Below are positions 1-13,600 of a DNA stretch of 64,000 nucleotides, piece by piece; position 1 is the stretch's first letter, and every line of letters begins with the position of its first letter. Source of the stretch: Phylloscopus collybita (taxonomy: Eukaryota; Chordata; Aves; Passeriformes; Phylloscopidae); contig JAJNNQ010000019.1 in NCBI GenBank assembly GCA_027886175.1, positions 13,626,501-13,690,500 of the forward strand, in the 5' to 3' direction. The notes under the pieces were generated by a model, which saw only the letters and a program-made list of their open reading frames with translations, was not told the DNA's origin and did not search any database. The translations under genes and the position numbers were made by a program.

Positions 1-1885
1 GGAGACCAAAAAGAAATCTTTGGCTTTTGGATATGCACCAGGAAATACCGAGTCTATATTTATACCTATTAAAAATTTAGCCATATTTCAGAGAAGAAAT
101 ACAGAGCACCAATCCAATCCAAATAAAACAGCCATTCCAGGTTTCTTGTTATCTGCCTGAGGTATTACACTGAAAATCTAAATAAAATAACAGGGACAAT
201 TTTCTCATTATTTTGCCAGAGCTTTCAGTTGGGAGGCTTGATGATCATTATACTGATGGCTCTTGCCATAATAAATTCACTCCTATTAAAGTTCATTTTT
301 TTAAGGAATGAAAAGAGCAGAACAATAATATTGAAAATGAAGAAAATCCACGCATTCATGGAGTTTTCCCTTGGTAGATCTCCATGCACTCAAAAGGAAA
401 AAAATCCCCACATTTTTGGAGCAAGAGATTGTGAGCATCACCAGGAAAATCTGGTCCAAGGTTGGTTGATCACAGTGAGGCAGTGATTCTGTAACAGCTC
501 CAAAAAAGCAGAAAATACTGGATTTGTTTCCTGAGAGCTTTCTGGTTCTGAAGGGTGCTTTCTTTCCAGGAGGAATCATGACTTTTTTGGGGGGGGTTGG
601 TAGGCTTTTATTTCTCCCCCCAAAAATGGAATCTTTCCAAAACATGCTCAGATGTTTTTAGGTCATCTATTTTAGTGATTTCTTCCTCTGAAAATTGCCT
701 CAGAACATTTGCTGTTGGAAACCCCTCCGACACTAATAACACATCCCCTGAGAGTACCTTGGGTGAAACAGCAAATGAATTTTCCTTCTCAAACCCACAG
801 AAAAGTATTCCCATTGTGATTTTTTTTTTGTCTCAAGCTTGAATTAACAGTAGACTGACCTTTCTTTAACCTCTACCTTGGGCTATGTTACTGTTTAAAT
901 ACTGACACTACATCCCCAGCAATGCCTATTCAGTCACAATACACTTGGGCAATAACTTGAGAATTTATAGAGTCACTGAGTGGGGTAATGCACCTATATA
1001 GGAATGTTCCTATAGGAATAGAATAGAACAGAACATAGGATATAATAGGTTGAAATATAGGGATAGAATATAATAGATATTGCCTGAATTGTATAATTCC
1101 CAGGAAAGGCTGGGAAAAGGGGATTTTTTTGTTTGTTTTATTTTGTTTTTGTGGAACATCATTACTGTGGTCTTTTCTTTGGTAACATTTGCCTTCCTGG
1201 CTTCCTTGGCTCGTTTCTTTCTCCTCACACAGTAGAGGGATGGTGCCAAGCTGCCACTTCTCCCCATTTCCCTCTGCCTGGAGAAGGACAAGGCTGAGCT
1301 GGGCTCTTTAAGAGCTGTGCTGGAGCTACTTGAAACTAATTTTATTTTTTTGGAGATACCACTTAATAGTTGGCATTGGGTTTATCTCCAGCCTTACTGG
1401 GGCACTCAGCCCCATGTCCAAAGGTGGTGTGAGAGCTCCATACTGTTGTTTTAAACCAGGGCAGTAGTATCTGCACTCACAGAGGCTCCAGACAGCCCAG
1501 CACAGTCAACACAGATTTATGTTGCACCAGGGTAATGATCCCCGAGTGCCCCTTGGTGCAGGGAATTTATTGAAGGGAACAACTGCAAACTCAAGGAACA
1601 CATCCATAATTTTAGACTTAACAGCTTCCAGCAGCAGCCTCAAGATCTCATTGCTGCAGGGTTTAGAGATTCATCTTAACAGAGCTCTCCTTCCCTTACT
1701 CTGTGATCTTTTGCTGTCTCTGGATGTAACAGCTCAGTTTCCTAGAGGCTGTCATCCTGGTTTTGGATGTTGTGGGGTTTCCCCTGCAGCCAAACCTTTC
1801 ACTGCAGCCCAGAGCTAGGTGCTGGGATTTACTTCCATGGATATAACTTGGTGGATTCAGGAACCAAGGGTTTCCAAGGCCTATT
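1..1885. other. Unique AT-rich DNA, no gene seen
   Basis: No open frame here has a recognisable domain or a convincing splice-site context. A short palindrome with 8-bp arms (TATAGGAA/TTCCTATA, spacer TG) lies at 997-1014. It runs into a degenerate GAATAG-type repeat to about 1075. Confidence 0.6.
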
Positions 1886-1929
1886 AAAAAAAAAAAAAAT
1901 TAAAAAAAAAATTAAAAAAAAAAAAAAAG
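1886..1929. repeat. A-rich low-complexity run
   Basis: Runs of A broken by two TT pairs. This may be an old retroposon tail, but no retroposon body is recognisable next to it. Confidence 0.8.
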
Positions 1930-2182
1930 AGAGAGGGAAGGGTGTGGTTTTTTTGTAGTCTTTTTCATGTAACTGTTGCCATGATCTAATGGGACTAAAT
2001 TTGGTTTCCTTCTAAATAAATCTCACTGTCATTTAGAGAGACTGCAAAATTAACAAGATGCAGCAGTTCTGTGCTCCGTAGCAGGAAGCCAAAAGCAAAA
2101 GATATTTTAGATTAACAAATGAGGTGGAAATGACTTTTCCCCCCAAGGACTTATTTCCCATGAGAAAACTAGATTCTCAGAG

Positions 2183-2217
<35 letters not shown>
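2183..2217. repeat. Poly(A) run, 35 nt
   Basis: An uninterrupted A run. No processed-gene or SINE body is recognisable upstream. Confidence 0.85.
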
Positions 2218-2220
<3 letters not shown>

Positions 2221-5200
2221 CTAAAAATAGGTTGTGTCACAGAGTTCTGAGCCAGGCTGCATCTCCTGCATCCCTCATGGAAAGCTCAGCTCCCAGAAGA
2301 GGCTCAGGAGAGCAGCAGCTCTTGGCTGGTTTGACAACAGCACCAGGGCAGCAGCACAGATGTGTGGGGATGTGCAGGTAATGCAGGTGTGGGGTTTGCT
2401 GGAGTGTTAATTAGGCTGAGCAATTATGAAAGGTGGATAAACTCAGCTGGTTGGGAGAAAGGTTTTTGGTTTGGTTTGGTTTGGTTTGGGTTGTTTTTTG
2501 TTTTTTGTTTTTTTTGTCCTTTTGCTGCTGGCAAAGGGACAAGGTAAACACTTTGCTCTTCTGTGGAGAGTGTAATGGATGTTCTGGCTTTGCACTGCTG
2601 TGGCAGAGCAAGGAAAAGCAGGGGAAGGTCTAATTAATGGAGAACTTAATGGGTTTTGTCCACAGCTGACAAACACAGAAGCTGCTTCAATATTTTAATT
2701 GTCTAAATGGGCACTTACTGATGTCCACAACCTGCCTGCCCTACCTGGTGTCCACTGCTAAATATCCTCAGGTCTGGTAAATGCAGCTCCATCCCTCTGT
2801 TACTGGAGACACATCAAAGTGTTCAACCTCACAAAGTGGGGAAGGTTTCTGCTCAGCCACCTGGGATCCAAGGATACCCCAGGGAAGTGTTTTGCACCTT
2901 GGGAGCTTGCACTGACAGATTGAAGGGTAGGGAAACCACCAGGGACTGACAGTGAGCACTGAAACCAAGGAAAGAACATGAGAAAAAGGTGCAAAGCCCT
3001 CAAGACTTGTTTTCCTGAGGACTTGTCTCAAACGGCAGAGAATGACTGAGATGAACTGAAACTGTGGCATTTTTACCACTGGAAAGGGACAAAATATCTC
3101 AAGCTTTTATATAACTTCTGCTGTTCTGGTCTGAAATAGGCTTTTATTTGTCACTAATGATTATTTATCCAGAGCAGTGAGCAGGTGAGTCAGTATTTAC
3201 TGCTAAAACACCAAAACCTCCCTCACTGCATTGTTGTCATAGCCTTTCATGGACTAAGTAGTTGAAAAAAGGAAATTCACATTTGGTGTTTCAGCTTCAG
3301 TCCCTCTGTATTTATAGTTCACTTAATGCTTATGAACGTGCAGAAATTGGCTGTCAGCTCCCAGCTTCCTTCAGTGGTTTTTATTCAGTCTGAAAATGAT
3401 TATGGAATTAATTCAATTGCATTATTACTTTTCTCCTTGTAAAATCTGGGGATTAGGGTAATAAAAATGCTACTTCTGATAGCATTACCATATTAACAGA
3501 GGGGGAGATCTTCTAAGACAGAGACTTCTACAAAAAGTCTTACATCTTAAATTCTAATGAGATGAGGAAGCACTAAATGGTTAACCTACATGAAAGTTAA
3601 AGAAGAGAGGCTGTTTGAACTCATAGTAACATGATTTTGTAGCGGAAACAGGCAAAGACAAGCCAGAGAAAAATATTCTGATGTTTTCCCAGAAAGTCTC
3701 ATGGGAGTCCCAGTGAAGTGATGAAGTCCCAGAGTATTTCTGGCATCAAGGGAGTCTGTGGCAAAAAAAGTCGTGAAGACAGAAGAATATCCAATAATGA
3801 GTTCCTTAGTGAAACAAAAGTACTCTGAACTTCTGCTGGGATAACATTCATCCTCTTGGAGTAGGGAAGTCTTTCCTGTGTAATAAATCTTGTATCACAT
3901 CAGGCTGGTGGCTCTGCAGGACTCCACCATACTGAAGGAAGGGGAATTGGTCCAGTCTTTCCCTTTTTAAATCCTTTTTTTATCCATGGCCTCAGCTCTA
4001 GTAACAGCCATGATTTAAAGGTGTTACATTCCTGTAAATATCCCAGGGAAAGGCTCCTGTGGGCCCCTGAGAGCCAGACACTGAGAGGTGAATTGCAGCA
4101 AAAAAATAACTGTGAGAAGCACATGCTGTGTTGATAATTAAAAATCATAGAAATACTATTTTACATCATTAAATCGATCTTTTTAGTGACTCTCAGAGTT
4201 AACAGCACTAGACAGGGATGAATCTGTTAATAAATGGCTCAGTTATGTGTAAATGTAATTGAGGCATTTATTAACAGGTGAGGTGCCTTTCTGGAAGTCA
4301 GTCTCTCTTCTTCAGGACATAATCCAAGAACAGCCCATGGAGACATCACACAAGAATGGACCCCGGGCTCCTCTTCATATCACAAGAAAGTACTGATGCA
4401 TTCTTTTGGCAAAGTGACAGAATCCCAGAGAGAAAAGCTGGAGATGAGAGTGCTGTGGGTGAGAACACTTTGATGGACGAGAGTGCCATTAATGTCAGAA
4501 AACAGCACAGCCAGGATAGAATTGATATCAAAATTTTATCAGAAGGCACTGGGAGATACACCAAGCAACAAACCACGGCAATCAAAACCGAAGAAAACTG
4601 ATTCACCCCCACACTCAAAGCCTTAGTCACTGCCCTGCAGGTTGAGCTTGCCTGCTGATGCACTGAACTACTCTGTAATAAATGTAGAAAACTCAAGACG
4701 TGCATCAGGCACAGCAATCTCAGCGTTATAAATGCTTATTTCGGAGTTGGCTTTTCGCAAATATTGAAATGAATGTTATACATATGGTGTAAGAAGGTTG
4801 TACTGTATTTTCTTTTATTTGTGAAATTTAAAAATGAAATGGAGGTGTATTTTCAGATGGTGACAAAAAAGAGATGGGAGGCTGTTTTTTTTTTTAACTC
4901 CTCAACTAGATAGAAGACAGAAGGGACGTCTGGAATTCCTGAACTAAAGATTTCTGATAGGAAACAATTAAGCCTTTGAGGGTCTAAATCTTCAGAAGAC
5001 TGATTTACATACATCCAGACTTCGTGGAGTCTCACAGATAACATGTATGCTTAGGGGGGGGTCTTGAAACCAAAATGAATATTTGAATCATGCGTTAGCT
5101 TATCTAAATATGTAACACCAAGACTTTTAAATACCAAAGAATTTAGAATGGGCGGTGTGTGTTGCTTTGCACCCTCAGCTGAGAAGCTACCTTCTTTTGT

Positions 5201-7000
5201 CTCCTTATTGTCTATTTTTATTCTATTTTATTTTATTTTTATTAAACTTATAAATTAATATAAAAAGGTGAAACGTCATTTTTCACATCAGCAACAACGG
5301 TTGTTGGGAGGCTATGGTTAAAAAAACCCTCTTGGATCTGACTTAGCCTGATGGACAAATAAATTTGGCTTTGGCTCAACATTTTTGGCTGGCCCTGAAA
5401 AGGGTTATGAACATATTCCCCATCTTCCATGGGGAATCTTTGTGACATTCCCTGATTTTTGTGATATTTTGGAGATAAAGGGTGATGTTCGTGCTCACGC
5501 CTGTTGTTTAGAAGTGGAAGCAGAGAAGTAAGGAAATAGAGGAGACAACTTTTAAATAAACAGAAACATTTTCTGGTTTATGGTGCATGAAATCCAAAGG
5601 GGCTGAAACATAAAGATGTTTTAGGCAATGGATTTAGTCTCAGAAAACTCGGCTCCCTTATGCCGCTTTAGGCAGTCTAAAGTAGGAACACGTGTCCCAG
5701 CCTCAGTGCCGGGGTCTCCGAGGAATTTTGGGAAGTAAACAGTGATCCCAGGGGGGCACCGGGGCTGGTCAAACATCGGTGAGCACTTCTCACCTCGCCC
5801 GGAGGTCCTGATGGCCCCAGGAGAGCGAGAGGAGTCATTGTCCCCTTTTGCCCTCTGCAAATGTGGCGGTGTCACCACAAACACCCCCTGGTCCCCCTGG
5901 AGCAGCATCTCAAGGTGAGCAGAGAGCAAGGCACAGTGTTTGATGCCCAGTTTTCCAGCTAAACACTCCCAAGCACCACCTTTTTCCTGTTGTTTCTTTC
6001 CAGGTGTTATTCATGAAGGAGGATTTTCGGGGATGATGTTTGGGATGTCCTGGACACCTCCCTCAGGTATTTGCCCGAACTCAGCTCCTGTAGGCTGAGA
6101 TCACCCATAGGAATGGCAGAACTGCTCTGATATATTGTGTATTTAACTATAAAAAATTTTTATTTGAAGCGTTCTGGGAGGGGAAAACGGATTTAGTCTG
6201 AGGACCGAAGAAAAGTTTCTTTTCCAGAATGTTAAAAAATCGACAGTATTTCCTCACATACACTGGGTTCCCACTGGCACAAATAATTCCAGCTGTGATC
6301 AAGGCATGCAACAAGGCACCTCCTCAGCTTAAATAAGTGTGCTGTCTTCCTGTGCAAATTAGGGAGCTGTCGATGCTAATTACCAGCTCCAATCCCTTGT
6401 TATCAAACTCGTGCTATTTGTGCACACAGATGAATCAAGTGCCTGTGGATCTGGGACAGATGCTTGCAAGTGCTCTGTGAATGTATAATCACTTTGCTAC
6501 TTCCTCCAAGGGAAGTAGAACCTGCATCTGAAACACAAGCCACGGTAAAAAAAAAAAAAAAAAGTTTTACACAAATTGGATGAGCGCTTCGTGGTTGTTA
6601 GCGCTTAAAATTTTATTTTCTTCCAGGCAAAATTATTTTATCATAACATTTCAATTTAGCTGGTAAAGGAGGTTTTAAAAAATGTTGCTTTATGCAGCAG
6701 TAAACCGGATTATTAAATTATCCCATAAACTCAAACAGTTTAAAAATATATTTGTTGGATTCCATAAACTCATGATTAAAACTGTTGTTGGGCAAAAATG
6801 AGCTGCAAACCTTTTAAAAGAGGTTTTAACTGGTATAAACAAGAGCACCTGACATTCAGGCCTCCTACATATTTAAATAAAGATATTATTATTCAAGCAC
6901 TATTTGTACTGAAGTAATTCCCAGGCTTCCAGTCACAGAGGAAGGCATCTAAAGGGTGTAACTTTTGATTCCACATAAACAAGTGATGGATGAGGGTGGG
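2218..7000. other. Unique DNA, no gene seen
   Basis: Contains a short GGTTT-type run (about 2461-2515) and otherwise unique sequence. The patch 5640-5930 is more GC-rich and CpG-rich than its surroundings and has GTGAG donor-like sites on both strands, but no exon could be established. A 7-bp inverted repeat (GGAGCTG/CAGCTCC) at 6363-6390 flanks a TAATTA-containing core in a stretch resembling conserved regulatory DNA. That resemblance is inference. Confidence 0.5.
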
Positions 7001-7124
7001 GGTTTTTTTGTTTCGTTGGTTTTTTGTTTGGGGTTTTGTTTGTTTGTTTGTTTGTTTGGGTTGTGGTGGTTTTTTTTTTTTTTTTTTTTTGGTTTTTTTT
7101 GGTTTTTTTTGTTTTTTTTTTTTG
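7001..7124. repeat. T/G-rich low-complexity tract
   Basis: Runs of T with GTTT and GGTTT units, ending in long T runs. The lysine- and phenylalanine-rich frames crossing it are artefacts of composition. Confidence 0.85.
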
Positions 7125-10112
7125 GTCAATATAACATTCACTGTACATTTGTAAGCACAAAGTCTGGGTATCTCTGGCTAAAAGGTCAGGCACGAAACTG
7201 CATTTTGGTGGTACAGGTGAATTTTGCCTAAAATTAAAAAAAAATCTGCAGAAACCTCATGCATTCTCCTGCCTTCCTATCCGTAATGCACATTTATTTT
7301 GTTCAGATTGCTCCTCAAGTCATGTGAATTAATTGTCAGTTCAGTTTTGTTTTGTGGCTGTTGGGAGAGCTGAGGAGAGCTGGAGAGCTGGGACTGCAGC
7401 AAGCACAGACCAGACTAAGGACCAGAATTGTGCCTTTCTGCTCTGGTTGTCTCCTTGTTGACAAGAAACTTCAAGATCCCCATTGTTGACAACAGAAAAA
7501 TCAAGTCTTAAATCTTTTGGCTGAAGGCTGCAGAATGAACTTAAGTGACTTTCTCAAACATTCCCTGTCAAGACTCATAGAATATTTCTTTGAATCACGT
7601 TCACTACTTTGATGGTAATATGGAATTTTTTTCTTCTCCCTATGGTGAAGGTTCATTTAGTGACTCATTTTGCTCTCCTACGTAAAATAGCTTCTACATT
7701 TTTTTTAAATGCATAGCTGATTAAATCACAAATAATTGCTCCTCAGAAAGAACAGTATTTTAAATCTTTTAGACTTTCTGCCTTTCAAGTCAACGAGTTC
7801 AATGAATCATTAGGCATTTCAATGTATTAACAGTTTCAGTGGTTTGAACAATAAAAACCCTGCTCTGTTCTATTTCCTGCTCTGTTAAAGTTACTTTTAT
7901 TCTTAACTATTATCTGCTCAGCAAAATTAGTGTTTAGTGATACATGCTACACTCTCCCAGTGTGGAATATATCGATGGATGCATGTGCTATATCCAAAAT
8001 ATAGCAGTGATTTCTATTTGTTAAAGCCACAAACAGCCTTTAGCTCTGTGTGTGATGCTGACCCCCAATTGCTGTCCCGGGGAAAGCTCCACCACAAAGA
8101 ATTGCATCTTGTTTTATTTAAAACACCCACAGGGGTGGCAGGGACAGAATGAAACCTCCAACTTTCATTGCCATTGTTATGTGCATGCCCTGAGCCTACA
8201 CACACCAGCAATGAATTGCCAATTAGAAAATGAAAACTGCTGCCAAGGGCCTGATGTATTGAAGGGTTGTATTATTGGAAATCAAAAAACCTCAACTCAC
8301 TCTTGCTGTGTATTGTCAGAGTAAATGGGTTTTATTTGGAGCCAAGCTGCTCACTTTGCTGCAAATGTCCTTCAGGACTGTTCACAGGAATCAACAAGTG
8401 AACTCCCTCCTGGTCCCACTGACCACCAGCTGAGGAGCCTCACCCTTGCAGAGCCAACCTTTGATTTGATCAAAGCTGCTGCTTCACTTCAAATCCAGTT
8501 ACATTCTCATCTTTACACTTAACAAAGGGATAATCACATTTCTGCCACAAATAGGTCCAGGCTGAGAGATGCAGAGTGTGTGGTGCATGGGCTCAGCACC
8601 CCCAGGAAGCAGAGGAGTTCCCAAACCTCCCAGGGGCTGAATCCTCAGCCCAGAAAATCCCATTTTTCATACCTGACCCAAGAAAAGGAGCTGCTCTGGG
8701 TTTAGTTCACAGCTGCCTGCTGTGATCAGTCAATTGCCTGATCCATCATTTCACTTGAAGAAACACTTGAAGGCACTGACAGTGGTTTGTCCAGCTGGAA
8801 ATTTGTGCTTCCAGCTGGAAACTCCATGGCAAGGGGCTGACATTTCTTTTCATTACCCACACATCATTTTGTTACCTGAGGTAATTGTGCAGAGCAAGTT
8901 TATGTGATACCTCCTCTGAAGGGATGAGTAAAGATGAGCTCTCCAGTAATCAATATTGACATTAAGGCCATTTCTTTTCCTGTGATAGTCACACTTTGTC
9001 CACATTACACAGAAAGAAAAAGGAGAAAATTACCATAGAATAAGTTTTTTCACATCCCAAAGAAAAAAGGTAACTCCTTGCCATAAACAATAATTATTTT
9101 CCTTGTTGCAGTTTTATAATACCACTTTTTTTTTTTTTTTTTTTTCCTGGCTCATTTTTTTTATTTCTTCCTTCTCTCTTTCTCTTCTTTCAAGTCTTAA
9201 GATTGGCTTCTCCCTTCTGCACATTGCTCTGCCCACCATTTCCCACCCACCATCCTTCCCTCAGAGGAAAAACTGATGCTAAACTAATTAACAGTGCACT
9301 ACAGAAGCACAGGGGTGTTGGGGTGCATTTTTCAGGTGTAGTTTAGTCACAGAGATGCCCAATTGAGCTCTGGGAGTTGGATCTGTCAGCTCTGCTGCTG
9401 GGCCCCTTTTTGGGTTGTCCCACCACTGTTCCCTTTGTTTCCTGCTGTAATTTTTGTGACGTGAAAGGAAAAGATCTTAGAAACACTCTGACACTGAGTA
9501 GTCTGTGAATTGGTACTGTTTCCATTTTTTCTGAAATGAGGTGAGACTCCAGGGCTGGCAAAACTGGTGAGAGAAACATCATCTGTGGAAAATACAATTT
9601 CTTGGCCACTAAGGAAAAGGAGCTGCTGCCCAGGGAGGTGGGGGACTCAGCAGCCAAGGGGAACAAAACTTGGGCAGATGTGGAAATAACAGGGTGTAAG
9701 TCTGAGAGACTTTGGTACTCAACAAAGTGGAAGTATCCATTTCAAAATCTGATCTCCTAAACTTGTAATTTAATAGAAGGATGCTGTTAGAAAAGTGCTG
9801 AAGTGGAGAGCCTCATTCACCTCACAGTGAAGCATGCAGGTCTCCCAGTGCAGGGTGAAAACTGAGTGGAAACCAGGTGAAAATCAGGTGTAAAAGAAGC
9901 AAGTGGGGACATTTGCTGTTGCCTCCAAAGAGGAGGGGATTTTTCAGCTTGGCTTTTCCTCCTGCTGATGGCTGAACCTCCATTCATCAAGCAGTCAACG
10001 TTCTGAGGGTAAAAATAGTGGCAGATTTTCATAGCCAAGGTGTTTAGGGAATGACACCTTCTTGTCAACACTCAGTCCTGGCTGGTTTCACTGCTCCTGG
10101 CTCCATTGTGGG
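7125..10112. other. Unique DNA, no gene seen
   Basis: Apart from a T run at about 9126-9148, nothing here is a recognisable repeat or gene. Open frames are 60-110 codons, occur on both strands and look random. Confidence 0.55.
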
Positions 10113-10194
10113 AAAAAAAAAAAAAAGAAAAAGAAAAAGAAAAAAAAAGAAAAAACAAACAAACAAAAAAACCACCACCAAAAAACAAAAAAAG
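10113..10194. repeat. A-rich tract with AAAAAG and CAAA units
   Basis: Low-complexity A run with periodic G and C interruptions. Similar in style to the tract at 37.45-37.66 kb. Confidence 0.85.
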
Positions 10195-10509
10195 CAGCTT
10201 TTTTTCATAGAAACTTTGGCTCTGATTTCTAAATTTGCTTTAATCTTCTCAGTCTGAATCAGTGCCTTTGAGTTAGTCAGGGATTCTTCATGAGATGTTT
10301 CAAACTGGTACTTTAGAGCCATCTCTGGGTGGCTTTTTGGCAGCAACATGGCTTTTATTGCAGCTTAAATAGTAAATTTAGGACATCTCATTTGGCTTAC
10401 TCATTTTGCTTCCACTTTGAAAAAAAAAAACCCCAAACCCCTAACAAATCAACCCTCACCTATTTGTGACCCTCTCTTCAAGGAAATTACAGCAGTAGCA
10501 AGTAGCACA

Positions 10510-10577
10510 ATAAAGAAATAATTATAACAATAATAACAATAACAATATTAATATTAATAACAACAAATCCACCACCA

Positions 10578-10622
<45 letters not shown>

Positions 10623-10627
10623 TTAAT
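10510..10627. repeat. (TAA)n microsatellite with AAC-type shoulder
   Basis: An imperfect TAA/AAC shoulder from about 10510 leads into an uninterrupted TAA/ATA array at about 10578-10622. A pure trinucleotide array of this length is expected to vary in length between individuals. Confidence 0.9.
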
Positions 10628-13600
10628 AGCAGCTAGGCTTTGAGCCACTCACAGCCATGTTGATCAGGTATACATCCATGTGATTTTTTTTTCTTTCTTG
10701 GCACTAAAGTTCCTGCACACTCTCTTGGCAGCTTTTTCTGCCCCCTGTGCACTGTTGTTTTGCTCATCATTTTGCACTGTGCCCATTTAAACTGCAACCT
10801 TGCTAAGAATGTTGAAGTTTTCCCAATAAAGGGTCTAAATGAGGGGCTGGGAGCAGGGCAGTCACTTAACTATCAAATGTCTGTGCCAGTTGAGAGAATT
10901 TTGCAGCATAAACTTCTCAGCCCTAAAAGATGCACAAGGCAGCACTATTTATTTTATTTCCATAGATACTGTCCATTATTTTGTTCTTTTTACCGAGCAG
11001 CTGGTTCTTCATGCAAGCAATTCCACTCCCATTTAATCTTTTTTTTTAATACAGAAAAATACACCTTATTTATATGGTGATACAATTTATATTTCTATGT
11101 ATTCAGTGCTGATTGTGTCTGTGTTAGAGTGGGGTTAAAATCGGTTGAGGATGTCATGATTTGTCTTTGCCAGAACCCCAATGGATGTGACAACGTTGTT
11201 GCTGTAAAATTAAAGATTCTTCCTTTTGCTGCTGCCCCTCCCATTCACCCTTTCTGTTGTCAGCCCAGTTGGTTCAAAATGCTTCTTCCCCCCTCCCTGT
11301 CATCTTGGGAATGTTTCACTCTCCTCTCTTTGACTGTTTCCACACAGGAATTTAAATTCCTTGCTCTGATGCTGCTGCACCAGCCTGACTCCAGCTTGTT
11401 CCTTTTGCATCCTTCTCCTTATTTTTCCTCTCCAATCAGCCTCTGCTTAAAAGCTCTTCCTCTCTGCTCAAGTGCCTCCACAAGATAAATTCAGCTGTGA
11501 AACTTTCTGAAGCTCTGATCCAGCAGAGCACTTGACCCCTGTGGGGTTGGTGACCTGCTTAAAGCCAGTGCTTTGCTCCCGAGTGGCAGCTCTTGATTAA
11601 ATGTGTTTTCTTCTTTTTAACTGCATTTTAGACCAGATCTGTGGGCACCTCTGTGTGCTCTGCACTCTTCTGTTTCCACAGTACTCCAGGAATTCTCAAT
11701 AAACAGCAACCAGCACTGTGTCACAACACAACCTTTAGAAATCAGTGCAGTGTCATAAATGAGGCAGATAAAGGGCAAGAACAGGCTCATTCTGAAGCAG
11801 AACAAACTGAAGCCTTGATATGTGTTTTCCTGAACTGACAGAAACATCCAAACACTCAGCAGGAGTGGAAACAGCAAGGCTGCTATCAAGCAGAGTTTGG
11901 CATTCTCCACGGGGCTTTGACCCATATTTAATGTATGAGGAACTACAAATCCCACAAAGCACCTCAGAAGAAACACAGAGCACTTTGCACCCCTGGTGTC
12001 TCCTGCAGTGGCTGTTCTGTGCTTCCCTCAGCACATTCCACTCTGAACACCCCCAAGACTTGGTTAAAAGCAGCATTTTACTGTTAAACCACGTAAAAAT
12101 TGCCATACAGAGTCAAGGTGTGATATCTCTGATAAATGTCTCTTCAAAGCCCAGCTCAGTTTGCAATTGTGGCATTTCCCCACTAATTTAGGCTGAGGGA
12201 AAGAAATAAAAGCGAGTCACAGGCGCCCAAGGCCAGATCCCTCTCCTCTGTCCTCACACATGTACACAAATCACACAACACTCTCAGCCTTCTAAGAAAA
12301 TGAAAAAAAAAAAAAAAATCCTTCACTGAGACACCTCAGAGCTTCAAAACCCTCAGTCTGAAAGGAATAAATGCTAAGAAATATGTTGAAGAGCATTTTT
12401 CTCCCCACTTGGATGTGTTCTTGACCGCTGTCACCTCTTGGTGGGTGACACTGTCAGAGCACAGCCGCCAGAGCTGGTCCCTGGCTGTGTGATAGAAAAC
12501 TGCAGGATCCATCCTCCTGAGAGGTTCAACACAGCAGAAACTGAAAAGGCTTCTGTGGACAAGTCTGACAAAAATGCTGTTTTCTACCTGAATTACCTGC
12601 CAGTCACTGAGGATGCAGAGGAATGTTCTGATTTGCTGAGCCCGTGCTGCACCTCAGCTTTGTGCTATTTCCTGATCTTTGTGATATTCTGGAGAACAGA
12701 GCTGAAAGTGAAGTCAAACAGATATTTCTCTTCCACTCCACATCCACCCTCAGTAGGAGAGGACAGTAAGGCTCAGTGGAAAAGCAGAAAATGGATATTG
12801 AAATTAGATTTAGTGACTATGAAACTACAGACTACAGCTGACCCTGTAGCATCTCAAACCCCCCCCATTAATCTGGAATATCATGTTATATTTTAGGTAT
12901 GTCAAGCACTGGAAGTGGAAAAAAAACCTGAAACCCTCTTTACACTGGAAAGTAAGAATTATCTTTGCAGTAGAAATCTAAATTGGCCCAATTTCAGAAC
13001 ATCTCAATGGAAAACTTAATCAAGAGGCAAAGGAGCAAAGACAGTTTTTAAGGTTATTATGAAATCTTTTAATCTTTAACAAGACAGAACCAAAATCCCA
13101 AATTCAAACACCTCATATTGTTTGGTTTGTTAGAAATTTGGGGCTAGGCCATGTACAGATGTAATCTCAGCAAATATTTTATGAAAGTCTGAATGAAAAT
13201 CCTGAATGCAAATGAAAACTTGGACCTCTCCTGACTCCTGTGTTTCTCTCTGGTCTTTAGTTTATTAGCTTACGTTTGTGTCTTCTGTAGAAAATGTCAT
13301 CCTGAGGAGTAGCAGAATTCAGAAATATTACTGGTATTAAAAATTCTAATGGTAATATTACTTCAGAAGCTTGAAAAAAAATCCCTTCTCAAAATGTATG
13401 TTTGAAATAACCCAAACTCCCTTTCTTCACAGGATTTTTTGTTGTTGTTGAAATCATAGGTTTTAACAGCAACTCACAATTGAAACTGGATGTTGAAATG
13501 TCTTTTTGATATCTCTGGTGTCAGAAAATTTTGAAAACTCATATCATATAATCACATTTTCTTTAGAAGTTTATTTAACAGGATTTTTAAAATTAAAAGC

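Noticed and set aside
5621..5929. GC-richer patch with a collagen-like PPGPPG stretch and donor-like GTGAG sites on both strands
   Set aside because: No frame keeps a Gly-X-Y pattern beyond a few triplets and stops interrupt it. Not enough to call an exon.
12438..12896. 152-codon + strand frame
   Set aside because: No recognisable motif, ordinary AT-rich composition and no splice-site context.
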